Assembly (NCBI GenBank): GCA_947396885.1
Contig: OX377203.1
Location: 8,541,298-8,605,297, forward strand
Direction: 5' to 3'
Length of the DNA: 64,000 bases
Origin: Heligmosomoides polygyrus polygyrus
Taxonomy: Eukaryota > Nematoda > Chromadorea > Rhabditida > Heligmosomidae
Position 1 is the first letter of the stretch, and each line of letters starts with the position of its first letter. Shown here in pieces: positions 46,521 through 64,000 of the stretch. A program made the position numbers and the translations under genes. Below the pieces are notes generated by a model that saw nothing but the letters and a program-made list of their open reading frames with translations, searched no databases and was not told the DNA's origin.

Positions 46521-49500
46521 ATTTGTCTGTTGAAAGCTCCTTGTTAACATCCGAACCGCAATAGAAATCACTCTTTTTCGTCCTTCACCCCGCCTGCAAC
46601 ATCCACTTTGCACCATACCGCAAAGGACCCGGATTCTGCCATCGTTGCCTCGTGTGTCCTCTGGGCCGCTTCCTGAAGATCTCAAGGTTCAGGACAATCT
46701 TGTGGACGATGTAGTCGCAATTAGAACGATAAATAAACCTAGCCGGACCAAACAAAAACGAGCTTCGCGCAAATTATTGGCTTTTGGGGGACACCGAACC
46801 TTTGTCGTATGTTTCGTTGCGAACATGGTCCCAAGCGTAACTCCGGCCTTCGACTGTAGCATCCCCATTTTCATTGACCTGAAATGGCTTTCAATTTGCT
46901 TTGTGACGAAGCAACACTCATTACGTTCATGACTACTGGACGGACAATTGCTTTATAAGCGTTTGAGGTGCTCAGCTCTTATCTTGTCGTAGACAGGGGA
47001 GTGCGTAAACGAAGTTCGAAACTTAAATCGTAAACCGTTAATTTTAAGGATTACCTGTCGTATAGCGCTGTATAACTGACTTTTATAGGTTTTTGGTTAC
47101 ATTAATACAACATGCTGCCCAATCGCGTTATTTTTAGACCAAACTGGAAAGTTTTCTTGCTAAACGTTTTTCCTATTTTGCCTTTAGTTTTCGTTCTGCA
47201 GTTTTTTGGCCAAAAGTTTTTTTCTTTCTTGCCTTTAGTTTTCGTTCTGATCGGGCGAGACTTCTCCAATCAAACTTCACACGTTTTAAGCAAGTCGAAA
47301 AGCTGTTAATTCGAAAACTTTACCAACAAAAAATCAACAAAAAGCTTCCATCTTTTAAATGTTACGCAAAATTGCTAAAATATTCTTAGTTTTCAAGCTT
47401 CTGCAATGCCTAAAACGGTCGGCTTTGTGCCTCGGGCTTATAGCCGATTATTTTGGAAATAATGCCATAGATTCCAGAATATTCTAGAACAGGTTGTCGT
47501 GACTCTGGCTCAGTCTCTCCTCCGCTTTCGTATTCAAAACATTCTGGGGAATGTGATCACGGAGATGATTCCAGGTCTTCTACGACAACCATTTCCAGAA
47601 TGCCCAGTGCTATTAGAGGCTTTCCCAACCAGAACCACTTCCGAAGCAATCGATTCCGGTCTCCGCCCGGAGCGAAATGAGGTAATGCTGTATTGTTACT
47701 GTACCACATCAGAACATTGAAAAAACTACGCTAAAATGAGGTGGGGATGAGCTATTAGAGAACGGAGAGCGCACACTTCTTCCTCGTGCTCCGTCACGTC
47801 ATTTGGACGTCACTTGTCCATCGATCGATAACAATTACAAAATTTTACGATTTACGACCCAAAATAAATCGTAAATTGTTGAAAAATGCCAAAAATCGCC
47901 TTAACTCGTAAAATCGTGAATCCTAATTACGCATCGCGAAGCACCCCAGTTAAAGAACAAGATTTGGAAAGGGCTGCACTCACGCGTTGATTCGTTCCAA
48001 AATTAGGTTGCCTTCAGACGAGACTGTTGATCCAAGAAACCTGAAAGTATTGGGTGGAAAGCTAAGCCTCCGCCGTTTTTTAAACATTTTATTTTTGATT
48101 TTTTTCTGAAAGTTTTTGCATAATGTTATATAACATTCAAAAGAATGATCTGCTTGTTAGAATGAATTTCTCTTTCCTGACGACAAGTCATCTCCATTGA
48201 AGGATTCCGCGACCCATCCGACCGCGGGCGCTCTCTGGGCTTTCCTCCTTCATCGGCCTATTTCTCCAGGCCTCCTCATTTTCAGGGTCTTCTTCCTAAC
48301 CAGCGCTTCCAGCCTTCGCTCATGGGCTTGCAGAAAGTCGTGCGGCTGTGCGCGTCTGTGGAGGCTGGTTGAAGGGGGAGGGGTGGGAGGCGTTCTCCAT
48401 CTTGCGCAGGTTTTGGTTTGTGCTTCTTCTTCGCGGGAGCTTTCTCCCTCTTCTTCTCCTTTTGGTCCTTGTGGGTTACGTTTGTACATATTTTGTTGTT
48501 TCTCATGGATCTTTTGTGCTAATTGTGTCGTAGTGTTGTTATCCTGTTTGTGTTGTCGTCATATCTTACTATTATCCACATATTCTTGTTTCTATGAGGT
48601 TCATTGTGTGTGCTTTATGTTCATCAGCATAGTTACAGTCAATTTTCTTCGTGCTATCATCATGTCGCTTTACCATCGACGCTATAATACGATATTCGTT
48701 ATTAGCGTGTGTGCGATTTGTGCGTATTAAAGATAAAGGTGACCCAAGTTTGAGGTGATCTTCAACGCGTTTGGTCGCAACAATTTATATCTAAATCCCG
48801 CGTGGCAGTACTACTTCTGTTGGTGTTAGATAACTTCATTTCCTATTTCGATTTAGCACATTTTTTCAGCACAAGGTACTTGATTATGACTTGCTTATAA
48901 CTCCTCGGCTGCCTAAACTGCCTCAGCCTCAGCTGCCATTTTAAAGCGGCGGGAGCTAGCGGTTGTAGAGAAGTCAGTAACAAATGGAAGGTCATTTCTC
49001 AAGAGAGCCGATACCCGCGTTCTCACACAGACCTGCCGATGCTCCGTAGTCAACAACAGCGACAGCTGTCTCGGCACTGGTTATAAAAGAAGGATCAAGT
49101 TGAGCCTAGGCGCTTTTTTAACTCCTCCCGCTGATCCGCCTCTGGCAGTCGGCTCCCGTCTGAGTCTGGCGGCGCCCCAGCCGTTCGTCCCTGGGGTCGC
49201 CTTAAGCTGTTCCTGTCCCCCCCCCCATTTCCCAATCTCTCCGCTGCCCTATTATGCACCATGGCGTTGTCGAATAGTTCGTGCTGACAAAATGTGCATT
49301 TCAATGTGTTTTGTAATGTTTCCAAAGATCCTAAAATCCAAAGGAGACGGCGTCTCCTTTAAGTCGGGTAGGATTTATTTCTCGTCTGTTACACGGTGAA
49401 GTTTCTTGCCCATACTTGGGTTTTCGACCCTCGTAATATAACAATTCTGTTCTGAACGAAATGCTCTATCGAAAGGTATCAAACTTGGCTAAAATCGAAG

Positions 49501-50882
49501 GTATCGGTTTCGGTGACGTCATCGTCCGTCAGCCGCGGCTTAGATCGGCCTCGTCCTCGATGCGGATTTGTCAAAAAAGAGATATTTCCAAAACTGATAG
49601 AGATTGGTGCCATTATAGAGCTGAACAAAATGGATCCATCGCGAGTGTCGAGAATTCAAATGTAAGCGAGTAAGAGAGGAAAAAACTTCATCTCTGCCGT
49701 CCGTCGCTCTAAAACGGCAGCTGCATTTGCATGTTGTTTGCTTGCCGCGTCTTACCGCAGTGGTCGACCGAAATCGGAAAAATTGGGTCGCACAAGCCAA
49801 ACCTGCATTTTCGCACCACTGTAACTTCGTCCGGTTTTTAGCTGTGCTTCAGCGAAGCATTAGACCCTTTTCCTGCTTCCTGCACAAGCTGCACCCGGAA
49901 AGGTTTACGATTGACAGAGTTATTGCGCTCCAAACGCGCCCGCGCGTACAGTTCGGCAGTACTCGTGGAAACTCCACTTAGACGGTGGAATTGCCAAACT
50001 GTTCATAACTGTCTTGTTGTATCATATTTGACTAATTTTTCAGCAGATATCGCGTTCTCACTCTTCAATATCTTTCTGAGCTTAAAGTTTTGATATGTTG
50101 AGGTTCTTATTTTGCTCTCATTTGCTTCACTAAGTATACCATGTTCTTACAGTTGTCGTTGCGCACAATTATGGTGCAAATAAATAAATAAATAAACTGA
50201 TTTCCTGTTAGAAGCCAATTGGTTTCCTACGTTTTTCGCGCATTTAGGTAAGCTCCCCTTCTGACTAACATCACTCTGCGAGTGGGCGCGCCCGCTCGAT
50301 TAATTCTGCGGGCCCATATGTTTTAATTTCCAACCCTGCGATGATCAATCTAACCGTCTTTGAAAGTTTAGCTTGCCGTAGTTCACTCGCCTTTGTGTCG
50401 GAATCTAGGTTCGCTGATCGGTTGTGTTTCGGAGAAGGGGTAAGCTCTCGCGAGTGTGTTAGGACCTTTTCATTCCAAAACGATGAGCAAGCAAACCCTC
50501 CATCCCCGGTATCTTATATATAGCTGAGAAGGAGGGTTGAATTGAGACGCAGGTTAAGACGAGACGGCGTCCTTTTGATTTATCCTTTTATCAAAGGGCT
50601 AGATTTGATCAACGAAACCGACTATTTTGAGAATTACTATTGTTCTAGTTAGAGGTGTTCCTTTGAAGGTGTTGTTTCTTTCCTCCTGTCCCACGAGATG
50701 CGCTGTGCATTCTAGTTTAGTAACATAGTGTTATTAGTTAACTTCTTAGCTATCATATATGGTGGTGTATCTTCTTCTTTTTCTTCAGCGTTGGTCCCGC
50801 TCCGTGGCGGGATTCGCAAGCCTGGTGTCATGACGTCACCTTTCCTGATCCAGTGCTAGATCATGGTGGACACCAGCTGCTT
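46521..50882. other. Spacer between genes 3 and 4, left part
   Basis: I find no exon of the family and no element ends. A 177-codon plus frame at 48197-48730 is rich in Cys, Ser and Leu. Its opposite strand carries a lysine/proline/glutamate-rich frame (48250-48489). Neither has a recognisable domain, and low-complexity pyrimidine bias explains both. A TAAA run lies at 50180-50196. Confidence 0.3.
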
Positions 50883-51800
50883 TCAAGCCCATATGTAAAG
50901 TATTGGCCCATCGCTGCTTCGGGCGCCCTCTGGCCGCTCTCCTATTACCTCAAAGTTAGGGCCTATCTTGCGGACGCTGTCTTTCTTTCCACGCAGAACG
51001 TGGCCGTACCATCGCAAGCGAGCTTCGCGCATCTTGTCAGCTATCGGCGCAACACCGAACTTCTGTCGAATCACATCGTTTCGGATGCGGTCCATGCGCG
51101 TGACTCCGGCCGTCCAGCGCAGCATCTTCGTCTCCATGACGCTGAGGCGCGTTTCAACTTCCTTAGTGGCAGGCCAACACTCCTCAGCGCCGTACATCGC
51201 TACAGGCCGGATGGCTCTGTAGGCTCTGTAGATCTTCGAGTTAAAGCGCTCTGGTATCTTCTTGTCGCAGAGCACGCCAGTCAGCGAACGCCACTTGGAC
51301 CAAGCTGCACTTACGCGGGAATTCACTTCGACCATCAGTTTGCCGTCAGACGCGACTGCTGACCCCAAGTACTTAAAAACCTAAGTGCGTGGAAGCTCGA
51401 TGCCGCTAACCTTGATGGAGCTGGGCTCAGTAACGTCTGTCGTTAGATATTGGGTCTTCTTCACGTTCAGTTTGAGTCCAAACCGCTCCAAGCGATCACA
51501 CCAAGCTTGCACCTCTCGCTTGAGTTCACCTTTATCTTCGCTAGCGAGCATCACGTCATCGGCATAAAGCAACGTCTAGGGGACGGGCTTCTGAAGATCT
51601 CCTGTGATGGCATCCATGACGACAACAAAGAGGAGTGGGGAAAGACCCCTGATGTACCCCGACAGAGATGGGAAACTCCAGCGAGGTTCCAGCTGCAGCT
51701 TGAACTCGACTCTTTGGGCAAGAGTAGAGCATACTCACCCACTCTATAAGTTCCTCAGGCACGTTGTGCTGGATGCTTTTCAACGCGGTTAGAATATTGT
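50883..51800 (-). pseudogene. RTE-type retrotransposon, RT palm to C-terminus
   Basis: Minus strand. NVPEELIEWVSMLYSCPKSR and VGVHQGSFPTPLC (damaged motif of the RT palm) come first. MLYADDVMLASEDKGELKRE with the catalytic YADD box, LKLNVKKTQYLTTDV and VSGIELPRT follow (51381-51572). After one frame break comes a long C-terminal tail (50883-51368) with WRSLTGVLCDKKIPER, VETRLSVMETKMLRW and MREARLRWYGHVLRGK. The 5' endonuclease half is absent. Only a few breaks are present, so this copy is younger than the one at 9 kb. Confidence 0.9.
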
Positions 51801-52098
51801 TGAATTTGTTGAGGAAAACCTTGTCTCTTTCAAAATTTAGCTTTCTTAACTAAATTTAAAAACTAATTTATAATTTATTTATCTATTTTTAATTTAACAT
51901 TCTTTGAAGATTTTTAAATTTCATTTGTCCTAATAAGTGATAAGTTAACGCACTGTTTGAGGTTTACGAAATTTTGTTTTTTAGGATTTGTGAGTTCAGC
52001 TTCTTGATTTCGCAAGCATCCGTTAAGTTATAGATCAAGTTTAGGCTTAGAAGAATGCTTGATTTCATGTGAAAATTGTCCAATTCAAAGTGAAAATG

Positions 52099-52204
52099 GT
52101 ATATATATATATATGTATATATATATATGTATATATATATGTATGTATATATATATATGTATGTATATATATATATGTATGTATATATATATGCTATGTA
52201 TATG
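52099..52204. repeat. TA/TATG microsatellite
   Basis: Alternating TATATATA and ATGTATG units over about 105 bp. Confidence 0.95.
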
Positions 52205-52290
52205 AATATGCATTGTCTAAACGTGGATTAGACGTGTAATGATTCAAACTACTAGCTGCCTTATCTTGGTGAATCTGATAGTGGCCTTCT

Positions 52291-52470
52291 GGGGCCGGAT
52301 TTATCAAAGTTACTGCAGTAACCTCAACGGAGAATTGTAAGCAAAAAGCTCAGATAACGCGGCTTATCAAGCGAGATGGTGAGCGATAAGCCGCGTTATC
52401 TGAGCTTTTCTCTTACAATCTTGCAATTCTCCATTAAAGTTACTGCAGTAACTTTGATGAATCCGGCCCC
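52291..52470. mobile_element. MITE, family M1, long-palindrome copy
   Basis: Ends GGGGCCGGATTTATCAAAGT and ACTTTGATGAATCCGGCCCC. Each end continues as GTTACTGCAGTAAC, itself a palindrome. The centre is a long hairpin, GATAACGCGGCTTATC against GATAAGCCGCGTTATC. Overall 180 bp. The ends match M1 but the subterminal 'cgacttacag' is replaced by 'agttactgcag'. Confidence 0.8.
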
Positions 52471-52499
52471 TGGCTAGAAGATGTCTTCAAAATCCATGG

Positions 52500-53265
52500 C
52501 CGTATCCATGTCCGCCGCTGTTTGCTGAGCTTCCACCGCTCTGGGAGCACGAGAAGGTTGGCGACAGAACTGACGCGCAGGCACCTTGGCCTGAACGTTC
52601 TCTCCTGCAACTGGATGACAAACTGGTGGAGCCGCTTCAAGAATGGGGAGTTTGAAATAGAACACCGTGCGAGGTCGTGTCGACCATCTTCTATGAATGA
52701 CGATGCAGTACTCGATGCGCTTGAAAGGATTCCCCGATCTTCTTTGCTCTATGTCAAGAAGACCACTGGTTTTCAACGGAAAGCAGTACGGCGCTTTTTC
52801 TATCACCACGGCAAAGTCCCGAAAAGACCGAGAATGGCTCCTCACGATCTCACGTTGGAACGGAGAAAGATGAGAGCTAGCATTTGTGGTATGAATCTTC
52901 CCCTCGCTCAAACACACGAGGCTGCTGAACTTGCTGATGTGCCAGAGTGAAAAGTGGATACCGTATCTTGGTTGACTACGACGCGCCTCCCCCAACTCGT
53001 GCAAACAGGGATGTCCGTGGCAAAAAAAAGTGTTGCTCACTTTTTGGTTTTCACGCCACGGAATGGTGCACTACAACTTGCTGCCGGAAAACACCACAGT
53101 TAGCTCCCTAAAAATATGTGAAGAACTACAAGAGATGAAGTCCAATGCGCTCCTGTCTTCGAAACTCGCTCGACCTCTTCTATTGCAGGAAGGAGTTGTG
53201 TGCAACCGTGATGGATACCTAACTGTCCGTTGATTTGTTTATCTTGAGTTACAAATAAGGTAATA
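52500..53265 (+). pseudogene. Mariner/Tc1-type transposase remnant
   Basis: The plus strand gives WWSRFKNGEFEIEHRARSCR, PSSMNDDAVLDALERIPRSS and FQRKAVRRFFYHHGKVPKRP, the second helix-turn-helix and linker of a mariner-like transposase. LTLERRKMRASI follows, then a frame-shifted second half with CCSLFGFHATEWCTTTC. The first two thirds have one long frame of 142 codons. It is distinct from the two other mariner groups here. Terminal repeats were not found. Confidence 0.75.
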
Positions 53266-53639
53266 TTGAAAATCAATTTCTCACAAACTTGTGGGTCACC
53301 CTTTTATCTAGTACTGTGTAAAATGAAATGACCAATGAAACTTTCACACATACATAAGTGATGTTCAAGATTGGAGTAAGATTTGTCTACATAAAGCAAC
53401 GACGGCAAGAAAATCAAAAAAAATCGAAAATTCACAAGAAAAATTGTGCTCTGCGCCACGGTGCTTACCCCAGCTCAAAGGAGAAATCCGCCCAAACGTT
53501 GTCCTCCGCCTAACTTCGCCTGAATAGGGGGTCACTGGGATCGCGCTGATTACGAATCTAGCGCCCGTTTTTTTAACCATTAAAACACTTGCTTTAGCAT
53601 TCGCGCTCGACACTTATAATAGAGTCACGAAATCGTTCG
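53266..53639. other. Unassigned spacer
   Basis: 53490-53570 (cctaacttcgcctgaatagg, gattacgaat) resembles pieces at 27805-27860, 57565-57640 and 58395-58425, probably a common non-coding repeat. Confidence 0.35.
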
Positions 53640-54340
53640 GTGACGATTATTCTGACACCACTGGTGGTCCAGGTACTTCCACATAGAACGACCTTGAAGC
53701 CTCGTCCTATGTCCCTTTACTTGCGGCAGGACCATCTCGTCTCCTGCACCGCACAGAAATCAACTCTTCTACGCTCCAGTGCTTCAACCAACTCGCACAA
53801 GCTGCCCGTCAACGTACCCACATTCAGCGTTGCCACGCGGGTCCTGCTTACGTTAGGCCTCGTGCATACTTCCCGTCGCCGCGATGGAATCGCGGCGATG
53901 AGTTTTGCAGAGCGACGCGAAAGAATTTGAACTTCTCAGCGCCCGTCGCATCGCTCACCGCTCTGCAAGGAAGCGCGACGGCGATCCGTCCAGGACCAAC
54001 GGTAAACACCGCGCGCGGCGCGAAAAAGTATGCCATGCCCGCGATGGGCGCGGGAAGCCATCGCGCACCCTGACTGCAACTGTTGCGGCGGTCGCGGCGA
54101 AGTTTCCTTTTACTATTCGGCCGCGTGCGGCGGAATGGCAATGAACTGAGCGCCGCGATGGCATCGCGGCGATTGAAGTATGCCCCCGGCCTTACGGGAC
54201 TTTCGTACAAGCTCAGTTGCCCCGATGCCGTCCTCGCATCAAGGACCCTCGCATATTTCTCACACTCACCGGGCTCTGCGAGTGTGCGTCGGCTCCCGCA
54301 GACGCCGTAGCAGTATCTCGAAAAACTTGAACTGTCATAC
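53640..54340 (-). pseudogene. RTE-type endonuclease fragment, interrupted by a MITE
   Basis: Minus-strand sequence on both sides of the MITE is collinear with 9085-9420 of the plus-strand RTE copy: 'cggctcccgcagac', 'cactcaccgggctctgcgag', 'gttgccacgcgg', 'gacatagg' and 'ggaccacc' occur in matching order. The RTE endonuclease start region is thus present, without RT. Confidence 0.75.
53856..54191 (-). mobile_element. PIF/Harbinger-like MITE, family M2, copy 3
   Basis: 336 bp in inverse orientation to copies 1 and 2, from GGCCTCGTGCATACTTCCCG to TGAAGTATGCCCCCGGCC. It is flanked by TTA at 53853-53855 and 54192-54194. It splits the RTE endonuclease fragment, whose sequence resumes on the other side. 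Confidence 0.85.
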
Positions 54341-54852
54341 ACCATGCGATGTGACATGGGTGTTTGTAGGCCGGCCTGTCACAATGGCCTGTTGCCTGCA
54401 ATCGAATGTCCGTGTTCGGCTAAGCTCACAAAGCGGGCAGTTTCCAGTGGCACCACCGCTACGAATCACGGACATCACCACCGTTACGATTTACGACGCT
54501 TTTGGATTACGATTTACGATTTATGAAATTTCGGATTTCATTTACAGTAGGGATTGTCGTGCTTTCCTACCGACTACCAGGCACCTTCTTCTCCGTAACC
54601 TTGTTGAAAAACTTCGTCTTTTACAAACATTTATTTTAACGTTTTTACACTGTCTGCGTTTTCTGAAAAAGAATAGGGTTGATGTTACCACACGTTTCGT
54701 AATTCGGCCAAATTTCAACACACAAGGATTATTGCATTTTAGCGATGGAAGGGAAAGATCTCGAAGGGAGGCTCTGCATAATGAAAAATTTTCTTTTTTT
54801 TCGTAATAATCACAAAGACACGGAGTTAAACAGCTTGACGTGATGAGAAGCA
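54341..54852. other. Spacer downstream of gene 4
   Basis: 54480-54545 holds short iterations of 'cgatttacgatttatga'. Nothing else recognised. Confidence 0.3.
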
Positions 54853-54858
54853 TTTATT
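54853..54858 (-). promoter_or_regulatory. Polyadenylation signal of gene 4
   Basis: AATAAA on the minus strand, 33 bp past the TAG of gene 4. Confidence 0.75.
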
Positions 54859-54890
54859 CAAATTCAGTCACATTCACGGTACGCGTTGTA

Positions 54891-63960
<9,070 letters not shown>

Positions 63961-64000
63961 CTGAAAACAAAACCTCCTTACTGGGGAGGTTATTTCTTGT

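Noticed and set aside
48197..48730. 177-codon plus-strand frame, Cys/Leu/Ser rich
   Set aside because: No domain, no splice context and strong T-rich composition; the opposite strand is also open.

Overview
This is eukaryotic DNA, most likely from a strongylid nematode such as a hookworm. The grounds are short introns with TTTTCAG-type acceptors, AT-rich spacers, and a dense mixture of mariner, RTE, CR1/jockey-like, Penelope-like, hAT-like and PIF/Harbinger-like elements. The species assignment is inference. Most of the window is decayed transposon DNA, and none of the longest open frames except one mariner transposase is a convincing gene. The real host genes are hidden because their exons are only 15 to 122 bp long. 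By matching conserved short exons, splice sites and phases between distant places I recover four paralogous genes. They encode small secreted cysteine-rich proteins of 151 to 157 aa. Gene 1 is on the minus strand (20805 down to 12246), gene 2 on the plus strand (29010-35095), gene 3 on the minus strand (46201 down to 40408), and gene 4 on the minus strand (63960 down to 54891, its first two exons lying beyond the window end). All share a seven-exon plan with identical intron phases, a signal peptide split after 5-6 codons, and six conserved cysteines. They also share a YHK motif, a TTYGC motif, a CLY motif and a minute last exon of 25-28 bp ending in or near a Cys. TATA-like boxes lie about 34-45 bp upstream of the start codons of genes 1-3, and AATAAA or ATTAAA lies about 40 bp after the stop in genes 1, 2 and 4. 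The family is probably one of the expanded strongylid secreted families; a distant CAP/ASP-related (ASPR-type) protein is my leading guess and is not proven. Layout: 0-12 kb is repeats (minisatellites, MITEs, a CR1-like 3' end, an RTE copy). 12.2-20.8 kb is gene 1, its large third intron holding a Penelope-like element and GAGAAAATGCCCG repeats. 20.8-29 kb is the spacer between divergent genes 1 and 2, with a dead CR1-like element and a PIF-like element. 29-35.1 kb is gene 2, with a mariner, a Penelope fragment and a foldback element in intron 3. 35.1-40.4 kb is the spacer between the 3' ends of genes 2 and 3 (broken mariner, Penelope, CR1-like). 40.4-46.2 kb is gene 3, with an intact mariner in intron 4. 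46.2-54.9 kb is a spacer with RTE, mariner and MITE pieces. 54.9-64 kb is gene 4, with tRNA-like repeats, a hAT-like element and a 1-kb minisatellite in its large introns. In all four genes introns 1, 2, 5 and 6 (where visible) stay at 54-134 bp, while introns 3 and 4 have absorbed nearly all the insertions.
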